Shown: positions 1 to 9,344, counted from the first letter of the stretch. The stretch is 64,000 nucleotides of DNA from Streptomyces laurentii (GCA_002355495.1 AP017424.1:186001-250000); one strand, 5' to 3'. A program made the numbers and translations. Notes: generated by a model not told the origin, from the sequence alone.

Positions 1-438
1 GGCGGCGAGCGCGACGGAGTCGGGCCACAGGGGGGCCGTGTAGTACGGGTCGAGCTGGCGGGTGAGCACGTCGCGTACGGAGCCGGGCGAGGACTTCCCG
101 TACGCGTAGACGAGCGCCGTGTCCACCTCGCCGGTGAGGAGCTTGACCCACGCCTCGTACAGCGCCCAGGCGCCGTCCGTCTCGACATGGGACTCGGAGA
201 TCGGCGGCCAGGCGCCGACGCCGTCCAGGGTCATGGTGAAGGAGAAGGCCCGCCCGGCGAGATAGTCGGAGGAGCCGGAGCAGGTGAAGCCGATGTCCGC
301 CGTCGTGAGGCCCGCCGCGTCCAGCACCTCGTGCAGGACCGGCATCACCATCTCGACCTCGGACAGTTCGTCGGTGCGGCGGCGGTGGTCGCTCTGCGCG
401 AAGGCGACGATCGCGACGTCCCGGGGGCCTTCGCTCAC
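1..438 (-). CDS. Thiolase / lipid-transfer protein (N-terminal part)
   Basis: The reading frame starts at GTG 438 and runs off the left edge, giving about 146 residues. It begins with the DVAIVAFAQS strand typical of non-decarboxylating thiolases of the SCP-x/Ltp type, followed by a CSGSSDYLAG segment where a classical thiolase has its first catalytic cysteine region. Enzymes of this family cleave 3-ketoacyl-CoA or act as retro-aldolases on steroid or aromatic side chains, usually together with an OB-fold (DUF35) partner. That partner is the preceding gene, and the two overlap by 4 nt (GTGA), so they are translationally coupled. The C-terminal half is outside the window, so substrate class and completeness cannot be judged. 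Confidence 0.85.
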   Translation of the reverse strand, partial: MSEGPRDVAIVAFAQSDHRRRTDELSEVEMVMPVLHEVLDAAGLTTADIGFTCSGSSDYLAGRAFSFTMTLDGVGAWPPISESHVETDGAWALYEAWVKLLTGEVDTALVYAYGKSSPGSVRDVLTRQLDPYYTAPLWPDSVALAA

Positions 439-1400
439 AGCAGCTCCTTGTACGTGTCGTAGTCGGCGTCCGGTTCGCCGCTGGGCCGGTAGTGGTCGGG
501 GTAGCGGGCGCCGTCGGTCCACACCGGCTCGACCCGCAGGCCCATGCGGACCTGGTCGTACGGGATGCCGGCGATCCGGCCGTGCAGCGCGAGCCCGGCG
601 CCGTCGAGGGCGATGTGGGCGTAGACGTACGGCACGTCGATGTCGAGGTTCTTCGCCTTGATGTTCACGACGCAGTACGTGGTGACGGTGCCGCGCGGGC
701 CGACCTCGACGCGTTCGGTCGTCGCGACCCCGCAGGTGGGGCAGGCGCCGCGGGGCGGCACGTACACCTGTGTGCAGGAGGGGCAGCGTTCGCCGACGGT
801 GCGGCGTTCGGCGAGGGCGTCCAGCCAGGCGGTCTGGGCCCGTCCGGGGGTGTACGTGTAGTCGAGGCGGGCGGGGGCGACGATGCCGGTGACGGGATCG
901 GTGAACACCCCGTCGTGCGCGCGGGGCTCAGGGTTCTCCGCGCCGTCCGCCGTGTCGTCGCAGGGTTCGAAGCAGGCGATGTCGGTGATGGCGCCGTGCC
1001 GTTCGGCGGCCCAGCGGATCCGGACGCGCAGGCCCGTGCGGACGTGGTCCGGTCCGGGGGCGTCGAGGGCGTGCAGCAGGGCGGTGCCGGCGCCGTCGAG
1101 GCGGACCAGGACCCAGGCGAACGGGGTGGTCAGCGGCTGTCCGGGGCGGGGCTCCGGATTCCAGGCCCAGGTCGTGACGGTGCCGGTGGTGCCGACCTCG
1201 ACGAGGCCGCGCAGTTCGGCCGCGGTCTCGGGGTCGTACTCGACGGGCGGGACGAGCACCGTCCCGGCCTCGGTGCGCACCCCGAGCACGGTGCGTTCGC
1301 GCAGTCCGGTGAGGAACGCGGACTGGACGGGGCCGAGGGAGCGGGTGAAGGGGAAGGAGACGACGAGGGGGGCGCGCAGCACGTCGGGGTCGGCGGGCAT
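435..1400 (-). CDS. Double OB-fold (DUF35) zinc-ribbon protein
   Basis: This 321-residue protein has two tandem OB-fold domains separated by a rubredoxin-like zinc ribbon (CPSC...CPTC) at about residues 215-235. DUF35 proteins bind acyl-CoA and form complexes with Ltp-type thiolases or hydratases; the thiolase gene follows directly with a GTGA overlap. I chose ATG 1400 because AAGGAG lies 5 nt upstream. A GTG at 1442 overlapping the hydratase stop would add 14 residues but has no good ribosome site. Two OB domains in one chain, rather than the usual one, suggest duplication. The likely job is substrate presentation for thiolytic or retro-aldol cleavage in the same catabolic operon. Confidence 0.8.
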   Translation of the reverse strand: MPADPDVLRAPLVVSFPFTRSLGPVQSAFLTGLRERTVLGVRTEAGTVLVPPVEYDPETAAELRGLVEVGTTGTVTTWAWNPEPRPGQPLTTPFAWVLVRLDGAGTALLHALDAPGPDHVRTGLRVRIRWAAERHGAITDIACFEPCDDTADGAENPEPRAHDGVFTDPVTGIVAPARLDYTYTPGRAQTAWLDALAERRTVGERCPSCTQVYVPPRGACPTCGVATTERVEVGPRGTVTTYCVVNIKAKNLDIDVPYVYAHIALDGAGLALHGRIAGIPYDQVRMGLRVEPVWTDGARYPDHYRPSGEPDADYDTYKELL

Positions 1401-1438
1401 AAGGGCTCCTTGGCGTGGGAGGGGCGGTGCCGCTTCGC

Positions 1439-2238
1439 TCACCGGCGGCGGTAGTCCGGGGCGCGTTTCTCCGCGAAGGCGCGGGCTCCCTCCTTCGCGT
1501 CCTCGGTCGCGAACACGGGCCAGCCGCGCTTGAGTTCGGCGGCGAGGCCGTCCTCCTCGGTCATGGCGGCGGTCTCGTAGACGGACGCCTTGACGGCCTC
1601 GACGGCGAGCGGGCCGCAGGCGTTGATCCGGTCGGCGATCTCCAGGGCCGTCTCCAGGGCCGTTCCGTCGGGGACGACGCGGCCGACGAGCCCGATGCGG
1701 GCGGCTTCCTCGGCGGGGTAGGGGCGGCCGGTGAGGAGCATTTCGAGGGCGTGGGTGCGGGGGATCTGGCGGGGCAGCCGGACGGTGGAGCCGCCGATGG
1801 GGAACAGGCCGCGGCGGACCTCGTACAGGCCGAAGGTGGCGGACGCGCCGGCCACGCGGATGTCGGTGCCCTGCAGGATCTCGGTGCCGCCCGCCACGCA
1901 GTGGCCCTCGACCGCCGCGATGACCGGTTTGCGGGGCGATAGTGGCGCAGCATGGCCTTCCAATGCAGGTCGGGGTCGGCGGCCATCCGGTCGCGGTACT
2001 CCTGTCCGGCCATGCCGTCGCCGGCGAGCGCCTTGAGGTCCATGCCCGCGCAGAAGGTGCCGCCGGCGCCGGTGAGGACGACGGACCGGATGCCGTCGTC
2101 GGCGTCGGCGGCGACCCAGCCGTCGTACAGGCCGACCAGCATCGGCAGCGAGAGGGCGTTCTTGGCCTCGGGCCGGTCGAGGGTGAGGACGAGTGTGGCG
2201 CCTTCGCGCCGTACGGTGAGGTGTTCGGTGCCGCTCAT
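1439..2238 (-). pseudogene. Enoyl-CoA hydratase/isomerase, frameshifted
   Basis: Crotonase-family gene in two frames. From ATG 2238 the first frame gives the N-terminal half (MSGTEHLTV, then the oxyanion-hole segment [14 protein letters not shown]). The second frame continues from [17 protein letters not shown] to the C-terminal DYRRR. The frames join at the GGGG run at 1933-1936, where one extra C on the coding strand would restore a 266-residue protein of normal family length. All catalytic regions are otherwise intact, so this is either a very recent mutation or a homopolymer error in the assembly. It is the first gene of a minus-strand operon with the OB-fold protein and thiolase, and is divergent from the acyl-CoA ligase at 2406. 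Expected reaction: hydration of a 2-enoyl-CoA. Confidence 0.85.
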
Positions 2239-2302
2239 CGGCGTCTCCCGTCTCCGTGTCCGGAACAGGTTGCAGCAGTCCCGTGGGCACTTCAAGGGTT
2301 TT

Positions 2303-2317
2303 CTGACTCTCAGTCAG
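2303..2317. promoter_or_regulatory. Inverted-repeat operator between divergent fatty-acid genes
   Basis: CTGACT-CTC-AGTCAG forms a perfect 6-bp inverted repeat in the 167-nt divergent region between the hydratase operon (start 2238) and the acyl-CoA ligase (start 2406). The same spacing and flanks (CTGA-N7-TCAGATT-N-TT) recur at 19911, upstream of the nitronate monooxygenase operon. The size and symmetry fit a TetR-type repressor site. No regulator gene for it is visible in the window. Confidence 0.55.
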
Positions 2318-2405
2318 ATTCTTCTGTACGATCCCTTCCGACCTCCCCCCATCGGTGCTCTGATGGCCGCCGAGTCCGTGGCGGGCCACAGGATCAGGAG
2401 GAACG

Positions 2406-4052
2406 GTGGAGTTCAACCTTGCCGACCTTTTCGAATCGGTCGTCGACGCGGTCCCCGGCCGCGAGGCACTGGTGTACGTCGACCATCCCGGCACCGGAGC
2501 CGAGCGCCGGCTCACCTACGCGGACCTCGACACGGCCGCCAACCGGATCGCCCACCATCTGATCGACGCGGGTCTCGGCCCGGGCGACCATGTCGGGCTC
2601 CAGTTGTACAACGGCGTGGAGTATCTGCAGACGGTGCTCGCCTGCCTCAAGTCCCGGACCGTGCCCGTCAACGTCAACTACCGGTACGTCGAGGACGAGT
2701 TGGTCTACCTCTACCGGGACGCCGACCTGGCCGCGCTGGTCTTCGACGCCGAGTTCACCGAGCGGGTCGCGGCCGCGGCACCGCAGGCGAAGACCCTGCG
2801 GCATCTGGTACGGGTCGGGACACCGCCCGCCGGCCATCCGACCGCGCCGCCGCACTGCGTGGAGTTCGCGGAGGCCGAGGCGGCGGGCTCTCCCGAGCGC
2901 GGTTTCGCGCCGCGTACGGCCGACGATCTGTTCATCATCTACACCGGCGGCACCACGGGCATGCCGAAGGGGGTGCTGTGGCGGCAGGAGGACCTGTTCT
3001 TCGCCGGACTGTTCGGCGGCGACCCGAGCGGCACCCCCGTCACCCGTCCGGAGGAGCTGGCGGAGCGGGTGGCCGCGGGCGGCGCGGGGCTCACCTTCTT
3101 CCCCGCTCCCCCGCTGATGCACGGCACGTCCACGCTCACCGCGTTCATCGCCCTCAACTACGGGCAGCGGGTGGCGCTCCACCGCAAGTACGTGCCCGAG
3201 GAAGTGCTGCGCACCATCGAGAAGGAGAAGGTGTCCAGCGTGTCGCTGGTCGGCGACGCGATGCTGCGCCCTCTCGTGGACGCGCTGCGCGGCCCGTTAC
3301 AGGGCACCAACCTGTCGTCCCTGTTCACCCTGTCGTCCTCCGGCGCGATCATGTCGGACACCGTGCGCGCGGATCTGCGCGACCTGATGCCGAACGTCGT
3401 GCTGCTGAACAACTTCGGCTCGTCCGAGTCCGGCTCCAACGGCCGGGCGACCGACGACTCGGGCCCGGCGAAGGGCTTTCGGCTGCACGTCAACTCCCGT
3501 ACGCAGGTGGTCGATCCGGGCACCCTGGAGCCCGTGACCGTCGGGACCATCGGCCGTCTCGCGCAGTGCGGCCATGTGCCGCTCGGCTACTACAACGACC
3601 CGGCGAAGACCGCCGAGACCTTCTTCCAGCGCGGCGGTCAACGCTGGGTGCTGCTCGGCGACATGGCGACCGTCGACGACGAGGGCATCGTGACCGTCCT
3701 CGGGCGCGGCTCGCAGTGCATCAACACCGGGGGCGAGAAGGTCTATCCGGAGGAGGTCGAGCAGGCGCTCAAGTCCCACCCGGACGTGTACGACGCGCTG
3801 GTCGCCGGGGTGCCCGACCCGACCTGGGGCAGCCATGTGGCGGCCGTCCTCCAACTCCGCGAGGGAGCCGAGCCGTTGGACCTGGAGGCCGTGCAGGCGC
3901 ACTGCCGGAGCCGGCTCGCCGGCTACAAGGTGCCGCGCCAGCTCGTCCTCGCCGACCGGATCCAGCGCTCTCCCACGGGCAAGGCGGACTATCGCTGGGC
4001 CAAGTCGGTGGCGGTGGAAGCCGACGCCGGAACGCGCAAGCCCTTGTCCTAA
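2406..4052 (+). CDS. AMP-forming acyl-CoA synthetase (FadD type)
   Basis: This 548-residue member of the ANL superfamily would convert a carboxylic acid, ATP and CoA to acyl-CoA, AMP and PPi. It shows the phosphate-binding loop [11 protein letters not shown] at about residues 178-188, the NNFGSSESG adenylate motif, the hinge region [16 protein letters not shown], and the C-terminal catalytic Lys in [13 protein letters not shown] 2406 follows AGGAGGAACG. It is divergent from the thiolase/OB-fold/hydratase operon and shares its operator, so it probably activates the substrate for that operon. Codon 298 (3297-3299) is TTA, the rare leucine codon read by the bldA tRNA in Streptomyces, so expression may be limited to late growth. 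Chain length or ring specificity cannot be read from the sequence. Confidence 0.9.
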   Translation: MEFNLADLFESVVDAVPGREALVYVDHPGTGAERRLTYADLDTAANRIAHHLIDAGLGPGDHVGLQLYNGVEYLQTVLACLKSRTVPVNVNYRYVEDELVYLYRDADLAALVFDAEFTERVAAAAPQAKTLRHLVRVGTPPAGHPTAPPHCVEFAEAEAAGSPERGFAPRTADDLFIIYTGGTTGMPKGVLWRQEDLFFAGLFGGDPSGTPVTRPEELAERVAAGGAGLTFFPAPPLMHGTSTLTAFIALNYGQRVALHRKYVPEEVLRTIEKEKVSSVSLVGDAMLRPLVDALRGPLQGTNLSSLFTLSSSGAIMSDTVRADLRDLMPNVVLLNNFGSSESGSNGRATDDSGPAKGFRLHVNSRTQVVDPGTLEPVTVGTIGRLAQCGHVPLGYYNDPAKTAETFFQRGGQRWVLLGDMATVDDEGIVTVLGRGSQCINTGGEKVYPEEVEQALKSHPDVYDALVAGVPDPTWGSHVAAVLQLREGAEPLDLEAVQAHCRSRLAGYKVPRQLVLADRIQRSPTGKADYRWAKSVAVEADAGTRKPLS

Positions 4053-4054
4053 GA

Positions 4055-4240
4055 CGTCGGCGGTGGCAGATGAGGGCCGCGGAGATTCCCGCGAAGGCGA
4101 GGAAGTGCTCAGCCTTGCGCCTCTCCCACCCCACCCGACGGTCAGCCGGCTCCAGTACCAGGGGCTCGTCCGCCACCTCCGCGATCCATGTCAACAGCAC
4201 CACAGCAGTATCCCCGCACAGCCCGTGACCCCAGGAGCCG
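4055..4240 (-). pseudogene. Possible transposase C-terminal remnant
   Basis: The minus strand between the ligase and the DinB gene carries an open stretch with a WERRKAEHFLAFAGISAALICHRR pattern split over the region (shown here in part: KAEHFLAFAGISAALICHRR). This resembles the C-terminal helix of IS4/IS5-type DDE transposases, which often end with a hydrophobic segment followed by ICxRRL. There is no start codon, no upstream DDE domain and no terminal repeats, so it would be a dead fragment at most. I base this only on recalled family resemblance; it could also be chance coding potential. Confidence 0.25.
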
Positions 4241-4303
4241 CCATGAGAAGCGACGCCCAAGGTCCGGTTCGTCGCCGGGCGCGAACGCGGCGATAATCGA
4301 CCG

Positions 4304-4816
4304 ATGAGCGCCCTCGAACGCCCCATGCCGCCCCTGAACGCCGACGAACGCACCACGCTCGAAAGCTGGCTGGACTTCCACCGCACCACGCTCGCCATGA
4401 AGTGCGAGGGCCTGGACGACGCGCAGGCCGCCGTCGCGTCCGTGCCGCCGTCCGGCTTCACTCTGACCGGCCTCGTCCAGCACATGGCGGAGGTGGAGCG
4501 GAACTGGTTCCGCCGCGTGCTCGCCGGAGAACAGGCCCCGCCGATCCACGACCCGGAGGCCGACCCGGACGGCCCCGACGGCGGCTTCGACCTGGCCGAG
4601 GGCGCCACCCTGCGCACCGCCCTCGCCATCTGGCAGGCGGAGATCACCCACGCCCGCGCCCGCTGCGCCGACCGCGCCCTGACCGATACCGGTCTGTTCA
4701 TGGGGCAGGACGTCAACCTCCGCTGGATCTATGTCCACATGATCGAGGAGTACGCCCGCCACAACGGCCACGCCGACCTGCTCCGCGAACGGATCGACGG
4801 CACGACGGGCGTGTGA
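4304..4816 (+). CDS. DinB-family (DUF664) protein
   Basis: This 170-residue four-helix protein of the DinB/DUF664 class is common in mycothiol-producing actinobacteria. Three metal-ligand histidines of the family are present: one in the [15 protein letters not shown] helix, and two in the C-terminal helix [19 protein letters not shown]. Related proteins are metal-dependent thiol S-transferases or isomerases that use mycothiol or bacillithiol as cofactor or substrate. ATG 4304 is used. There is no operon partner: the upstream gene ends 250 nt away, and a shifted hypothetical gene converges downstream. The substrate is unknown. Confidence 0.85.
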   Translation: MSALERPMPPLNADERTTLESWLDFHRTTLAMKCEGLDDAQAAVASVPPSGFTLTGLVQHMAEVERNWFRRVLAGEQAPPIHDPEADPDGPDGGFDLAEGATLRTALAIWQAEITHARARCADRALTDTGLFMGQDVNLRWIYVHMIEEYARHNGHADLLRERIDGTTGV

Positions 4817-4891
4817 CAGCGGTTCGGGAGGTGCCCGCCTGCCCTGCTGGGGAAGGGAGGGCGCCTCGGCCTGGTCGACGGTGCCGTGGCG

Positions 4892-5222
4892 CTACGCCTT
4901 CCGGCACGCCTTGGCCTTGAACTCCTCCACAGGGACGGTGGTCGCGTAGAGCGGTCGGCGGTCCACGAGCCGACAGCCACCCGCTTGTCGACATCGTCGC
5001 TGTCCACGTAGAGGGTCACGCCGTCGATCCGGTGCCCGCAGACCATCATGACGCCCACCAGACGACCGTCGGAGGTCACCGAGACACCGCCGACGGCGTC
5101 GATGGGCACCGTGCATCCCGGAGGGTAGGGGTGGGGACCGGCCGGCTCCCACGTCGTCGCCTCATCGTCGCGCGCTCGTTGCCGTCTGCGGCGGTCTGTC
5201 CGGCGACGACGGCCGTCGTGGC
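4892..5222 (-). pseudogene. Conserved hypothetical protein, frameshifted
   Basis: The first frame encodes GCTVPIDAVGGVSVTSDGR...VCGHRIDGVTLYVDSDDVDK...GSWTAD, and the natural C-terminus PLYATTVPVEEFKAKACRKA lies in another frame. The switch is near 4955, where one missing base would join the two. This looks like a small secreted or lipoprotein-type hypothetical protein found in streptomycetes. The expected hydrophobic signal peptide upstream is missing or shifted again (a TTAVVAGQTAADGNERAT stretch lies in a third frame), so the 5-prime end is probably degraded as well. No function can be assigned. Confidence 0.5.
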
Positions 5223-5236
5223 CCACGGGCAGATCA

Positions 5237-6757
5237 CTACACGCCGAACTCCCGTATCAGTGCCAGGAACTCAGTGGGCCTCTCGGTGTGGATCAGATGT
5301 CCGGTGTCGATCGTGACGTGGCGGGCGCCGGGGATCCGCCCCGTCATCCACGCCACTTGGTCCTGCGGCAGATGGCTGCGCTCCCCGCCGCCGACGAGGA
5401 GGGTGGGCGCGGTGATCGACGGCAGGTCGTCGCGCCAGGCCGGATCGGGGTCGTTCAGCTCGGCGTTGACCGCGCCGACCAGCCTCCAGTCGAAGCCGGG
5501 CGGTTCCTCGGGCGGTGCGACCGGGCCGCGGGGCGGGTCGAGGGGGAAGAAGACGGGGGTGTCCTCCAGGACGAGCCGGCCGATCAGGTCCGGCTCGCGC
5601 TGCGCGAGCAGGTACACCGCCGCACCGCCCATCGAGTGGCCGACGACCGTGGCGCCCGCCAGCCCGAGGGCCTTGAGGAATCCGCCGATGTCGTCGCGGA
5701 ACAGGCCGAAGCCGTACCGCCCGGGGTGGTCGCTCAGTCCGTGGCCGCGCAGGTCGAGCGCGTACACCCGGCGGTCCGTGGCGAGTTCCGCCGCGACCTC
5801 TGCCCAGGTGGTGCCGTCCTCGCCCCGGCCGTGCACCAGTACCACCGGCGGCGCGTCCTCGGGCCCGGTGACCCGGTAGGCGAGACGCACCCCGTCCACC
5901 GTGACCGTGCGGACCGCCGGATCGAGGAAGGCGGCGACGGGGCGGCGGAAGGCCCCGACGTCGTCGACCCATGGGAAGTGCCCGGCCTCGGACTGCACGA
6001 CGAGTTCGGCGTGCGGGAAGCAGGCGGCGATGGCGGCCGCCTTCGCAGGGGTCGGGCCGCCGTCGTACTCGCCCGCGAGCACGAGGACCGGCGCGTCGAG
6101 GTCCCGCAGGGCCGCCCGGGTCGCCTCGGGGTCGAAGGCACCCGGTGCGTAAAAGGCCGCGGCCGCCTCCCAGTCGGTCTGTTCGTCCGCGGCCGCGGCG
6201 TGCGCCCGCGCGGCCTCGTCCCACCGCCCGTACGCGAACGGCAGGACGACCGGGGCGGCGTCACGCGCCGGGGTGTCGGAGTCGAGGGCGTCCAGGGCGG
6301 CGCGCGCCTCGGCGTACCAGGGCCGGCCGGCGAAGACCTCGGCGGCCTTGTCCCACTCCTCGTCCGTGACGCCGCAGCCGACGGCCCGCCCGCCGGGCGT
6401 GACCAGCACCAGGGACCGGACCCGGGCGGGGTGCGCGGCGGCGTAGAGGGTGGCGAGGTTGGCGCTGCCGGAGTGGCCGAGCAGATCGATGCGCTCCAGG
6501 CCGAGATGGGCGCGCAGGGCCTCGACGTCGGCGACCTGCCGGTCGCAGCGGTAGCTGTGCGGATCGGCGGGGACGGCACTGTCCCCGGTGCCGCGCGGGT
6601 CGAGCACGATCAGGGTGCGGTGGGCGGTCAGTCCCCCGAGGTCGCCGAGGTAGGCCTGGTCCCGCATGGGGCCACCGGGCAGCACGACCAGCGGCTCGCC
6701 CTCACCTCGTATCCGGTAGGCGAGCCGGGTTCCGTCGTACGTCGTGAACTGAGGCAT
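5237..6757 (-). CDS. Tandem alpha/beta hydrolase fusion
   Basis: This 506-residue protein contains two complete alpha/beta-hydrolase domains in one chain. The first (about residues 1-275) has an HG-type loop LPGGPMRD, the nucleophile elbow GHSGSAN, and a late EAGHFPW with the catalytic His. The second (about 285-506) has LVHGRGEDG, the elbow GHSMGGAA, and DTGHLIHTE with its His. Domain one resembles proline-iminopeptidase-like hydrolases; domain two resembles epoxide hydrolase or esterase types. Single-domain relatives are about 250-290 residues, so this is a fusion or duplication. The start used is ATG 6757; ATG 6769 and an upstream GTG are alternatives. It is divergent from the pentapeptide gene. 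Confidence 0.85.
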   Translation of the reverse strand: MPQFTTYDGTRLAYRIRGEGEPLVVLPGGPMRDQAYLGDLGGLTAHRTLIVLDPRGTGDSAVPADPHSYRCDRQVADVEALRAHLGLERIDLLGHSGSANLATLYAAAHPARVRSLVLVTPGGRAVGCGVTDEEWDKAAEVFAGRPWYAEARAALDALDSDTPARDAAPVVLPFAYGRWDEAARAHAAAADEQTDWEAAAAFYAPGAFDPEATRAALRDLDAPVLVLAGEYDGGPTPAKAAAIAACFPHAELVVQSEAGHFPWVDDVGAFRRPVAAFLDPAVRTVTVDGVRLAYRVTGPEDAPPVVLVHGRGEDGTTWAEVAAELATDRRVYALDLRGHGLSDHPGRYGFGLFRDDIGGFLKALGLAGATVVGHSMGGAAVYLLAQREPDLIGRLVLEDTPVFFPLDPPRGPVAPPEEPPGFDWRLVGAVNAELNDPDPAWRDDLPSITAPTLLVGGGERSHLPQDQVAWMTGRIPGARHVTIDTGHLIHTERPTEFLALIREFGV

Positions 6758-6858
6758 GCCGTTGATCATCTCCGCCCCGGGCGGACGGGGCAACGAGGTT
6801 TCCGGGGGCCGGGGTACGGTGGGCAGCCCTCCCCCAGCAGCGAAGGAATCGTTTCACT

Positions 6859-7689
6859 GTGTCGGAAAACCGTCAGGCAGCGCCGCACCACGACGAGTTG
6901 CGCGGCGACTGCGCGAACTGCTTCGGCCTGTGCTGTGTGGCCCTGCCGTTCGCCAAGTCCTCCGGTTTCGCGGTGAACAAGTCCGCGGGTGACCCGTGCC
7001 GCAACCTGCGAGACGACTTCCGCTGTGGCATCCACGCCCGGCTGCGGGGCAGCGGCTTCTCCGGCTGCACGGTGTACGACTGTTTCGGCGCGGGACAGAA
7101 GGTCTCGCAGGTGACCTTCGGCGGCGTGTCGTGGCGCGAGGCCCCGGACACGGCGCGCCGGATGTACGAGGTGTTCCCGGTGATGCGCCAGCTGCACGAG
7201 CTGCTGCGCTACCTCGCCGAGGCCCGCGCGCTCGACGCCACCCGCTCTCTGCGCCGCGATCTCGACCGGGCGCTGGCCCGGGTGGAGCGGCTGACCGAGG
7301 GCACGCCGGCCGAGCTGGAGACGCTGGACGTGGGTCCGGTCCGGGCGGAGATCAATCCGCTGCTCCTGAAGAGCAGTTCGCTGGTTCGGGCGGCGGCCGG
7401 CGGCAAGCCGAAGAGCCGGCGCGGCGCGGATCTGTTCGGCGCCCGGCTGCGCGGGGCGAAGCTGCGGGGCGCGGATCTGCGCGGGGCGCTGCTGATAGCG
7501 GCGGACCTGTCCGGGGCGGATCTGTCGCTGGCCGATCTGATCGGCGCCGACCTGCGGGACGCCGACCTGTCGGGCGCGGACCTGACCGGCGCGCTCTTCC
7601 TCACCCAGCCGCAGCTGAACGCGGCCCGCGGTGACGCGGCGACCCGGCTGCCGGAGGGTTTCGAGCGCCCGGCGCACTGGACCCGCTGA
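6859..7689 (+). CDS. Cys-rich N-domain + pentapeptide-repeat protein
   Basis: This is a 276-residue protein. Residues about 15-80 carry at least eight cysteines in a pattern like that of a metal-binding or Fe-S domain (CANCFGLCC, then PC, RCGIH, and [11 protein letters not shown]). A helical middle of about 100 residues follows. The C-terminal part (about 185-240) is a run of A(D/N)LxG pentapeptides that would fold as a right-handed quadrilateral beta-helix. GTG 6859 follows AAGGAA. Pentapeptide proteins can mimic DNA (gyrase protection), but this Cys-rich fusion type has no established role that I know of. It is monocistronic, with converging GNAT downstream. Confidence 0.8.
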   Translation: MSENRQAAPHHDELRGDCANCFGLCCVALPFAKSSGFAVNKSAGDPCRNLRDDFRCGIHARLRGSGFSGCTVYDCFGAGQKVSQVTFGGVSWREAPDTARRMYEVFPVMRQLHELLRYLAEARALDATRSLRRDLDRALARVERLTEGTPAELETLDVGPVRAEINPLLLKSSSLVRAAAGGKPKSRRGADLFGARLRGAKLRGADLRGALLIAADLSGADLSLADLIGADLRDADLSGADLTGALFLTQPQLNAARGDAATRLPEGFERPAHWTR

Positions 7690-7717
7690 CCTCCGGACAC
7701 CGGACGCCCCTCAACGG

Positions 7718-8512
7718 TCAGGCCGCCGGGCCGGCACCGACCTCGTACACGTACGGCGTGGTCGTGGTCAGGGCCTCGAAGCCGAGGCGTCGCAGGATCG
7801 GGCGGCTGGTGTCGGCGGCGTCGACCTGGACGTAGCGGTAGCCGCGCGCGGCGGCGATGCGGGCCCGATAGGCGACGAGGGCGCGGTAGAGGCCGCGGCC
7901 CCGCCACTCCTCGACGGTGCCGCCCCCGTAGAGACCGGCGAAGTCGCTGTCCGGCGGGAGGTCCAGGCGGGCGGCGCTGACGGGTTCGCCGTCGTGGAAG
8001 GCGACGACGGCCACGACGGTGTCCGGCGCGTCGGCCAACTGGTCGAGCACGCGGCGGCCGAGATCCGCGCTGTCCTTGCCGAAGGCCAGGTCGTGGACCC
8101 GGACCAGCAGCGCCACGCCGGCCGCGTCGGTGACCTCGCGCAGCTCGACGCCGTCGGGCAGGTCCTCGGGTCCGGACGGCGCGGCCGTCTCCCGCACCAT
8201 CAGGGTCTCCGTGTCCTCCGGGACGAATCCGGCGGACACCAGCCGCGCGCCGAGGTCGGCGGGGTGGTCGTGGCCGTACGTCTTCCATTCGAAGGTGCGG
8301 CCGGCGGAGGTGAAGTGCCGGATCTGCGCGGCGATGACGGCGTCGGCGTCGTCCGGGCCGAGCCCGGACCACAGGACGCCGTTCCAGCCGTGGACGGGTC
8401 CGGTCTGGCGGACGACGGGCCCGTCGTGCTCGACACGTGCGCCGGGCCCGTCGGGGCGGGCGCCGAGGCGGAGCTGACGGTCGTACTGGTCGCGGATCGC
8501 GGTGAGGTCCAT
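7718..8512 (-). CDS. GNAT-family N-acetyltransferase
   Basis: This is a 264-residue protein with a C-terminal GNAT fold. The acetyl-CoA binding signature is at about residues 195-215 (VEEWRGRGLYRALVAYR), and the final strand contains RYVQVDAADTSRPILRRLGF. The N-terminal half (about 1-120) looks like a degenerate first GNAT-like domain, which is usual for this length class in Streptomyces. It should transfer an acetyl group from acetyl-CoA to an amine of an unknown acceptor. ATG 8512 is used. The gene stands alone; it converges on the pentapeptide gene with a 28-nt gap. Confidence 0.85.
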   Translation of the reverse strand: MDLTAIRDQYDRQLRLGARPDGPGARVEHDGPVVRQTGPVHGWNGVLWSGLGPDDADAVIAAQIRHFTSAGRTFEWKTYGHDHPADLGARLVSAGFVPEDTETLMVRETAAPSGPEDLPDGVELREVTDAAGVALLVRVHDLAFGKDSADLGRRVLDQLADAPDTVVAVVAFHDGEPVSAARLDLPPDSDFAGLYGGGTVEEWRGRGLYRALVAYRARIAAARGYRYVQVDAADTSRPILRRLGFEALTTTTPYVYEVGAGPAA

Positions 8513-8632
8513 GGCCGTACCTCAGCATCCGCCGGAACGGGAGCGCCACCGGATTTCCTCCCCCGTGCCCGCCGGTCCCGGCCCCGTCGCGGCCTGGTCG
8601 TCGGACGACCGGGCCGCGACGGACCGCCGAGG

Positions 8633-9328
8633 TCACACGGCGGGCGGTCTCTCGGGCCGCGGCCCGGTGTCGTCGCGCCGTACCTTCGCACCGTCCAGCC
8701 CTGGCACCGCGCCATCCCTCCCGGCTTCCGTGCCGTCCAGCCCCGGCACCGCGCCGTCAAGCGCCGCCTCCGTGTCGTCCGGCCGTGGTTCGCCGTCGTG
8801 CCGGAGCGGGGTGATCTGCTCGATGTCGTAGCGCAGGCGCAGCGCCTCGATGGCGTCGTGGTCGGGCGGGCCGCCGGAGCCGAGGATGTCCATCAGTTCC
8901 TCGAAGTAGCGCTCATGGTCGGGTGGCGGGGACGCCTGGAACAGCATGCGGACGGGGTCGCCGGTGGGGTTGGCGAAGGCGTGCGGACAGCCGGGCGGGA
9001 CCAGGATGAGGGTGCCCGCGGTGGCGCGGACGACCCGCTGCCCGGACGGGGATTCCCACCCGTGCCAGCTGTCGCGGGTGCGGACCAGCGGCTCGAAGGC
9101 GAGGACGTCGAGTTCGCCCTCCAGGACGTAGAACAGCTCCTCGCTGCGGACGTGGGCGTGCGCGCCGACGTCGAAGCCGGGAGGCACGACGACCTCGAAC
9201 GTGGAGGAGGTCGGGGTGTGTTCGCCGGTCACCTTGAAGGTGACGCGCTGGGCGGCGGTGACGAGGGTCTTGCCCAGTCCGGGCGGGACGACCAGGCCGC
9301 CGCCCGGTCCGATGGCTGTGGCGGTCAC
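8633..9328 (-). CDS. Cupin-domain protein with repetitive tail
   Basis: This 231-residue protein has a single cupin barrel at about residues 40-150: the first metal motif includes HAHVRSEELFYVLEGELDV, and the second has VPPGCPHAFANPT. These give the His and Glu ligands expected for a mononuclear metal site. After DHDAIEALRLRYDIEQITPLR the protein continues with a low-complexity charged tail containing the duplicated DGAVPGLDG unit. Transcription order is P450 then cupin, 16 nt apart, so the cupin may act on the P450 product or be a small-molecule isomerase or dioxygenase. The tail is probably disordered. The exact reaction is unknown. Confidence 0.75.
   Translation of the reverse strand: MTATAIGPGGGLVVPPGLGKTLVTAAQRVTFKVTGEHTPTSSTFEVVVPPGFDVGAHAHVRSEELFYVLEGELDVLAFEPLVRTRDSWHGWESPSGQRVVRATAGTLILVPPGCPHAFANPTGDPVRMLFQASPPPDHERYFEELMDILGSGGPPDHDAIEALRLRYDIEQITPLRHDGEPRPDDTEAALDGAVPGLDGTEAGRDGAVPGLDGAKVRRDDTGPRPERPPAV
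8691..8757 (-). repeat. Two 25-bp near-identical repeats, 42-bp period
   Basis: Two 25-bp copies beginning CCGTCCAGCCC start at 8691 and 8733 and differ at two positions. They lie inside the cupin gene and encode the duplicated DGAVPGLDG unit of its C-terminal tail. The period is a multiple of three, so copy-number change would keep the frame. Confidence 0.7.
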
Positions 9329-9344
9329 GGGATGGCTCCTCCTC

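Noticed and set aside
1400..1442. GTG 1442 as start of the OB-fold gene
   Set aside because: It overlaps the hydratase stop but has no Shine-Dalgarno, whereas ATG 1400 has AAGGAG at good distance.
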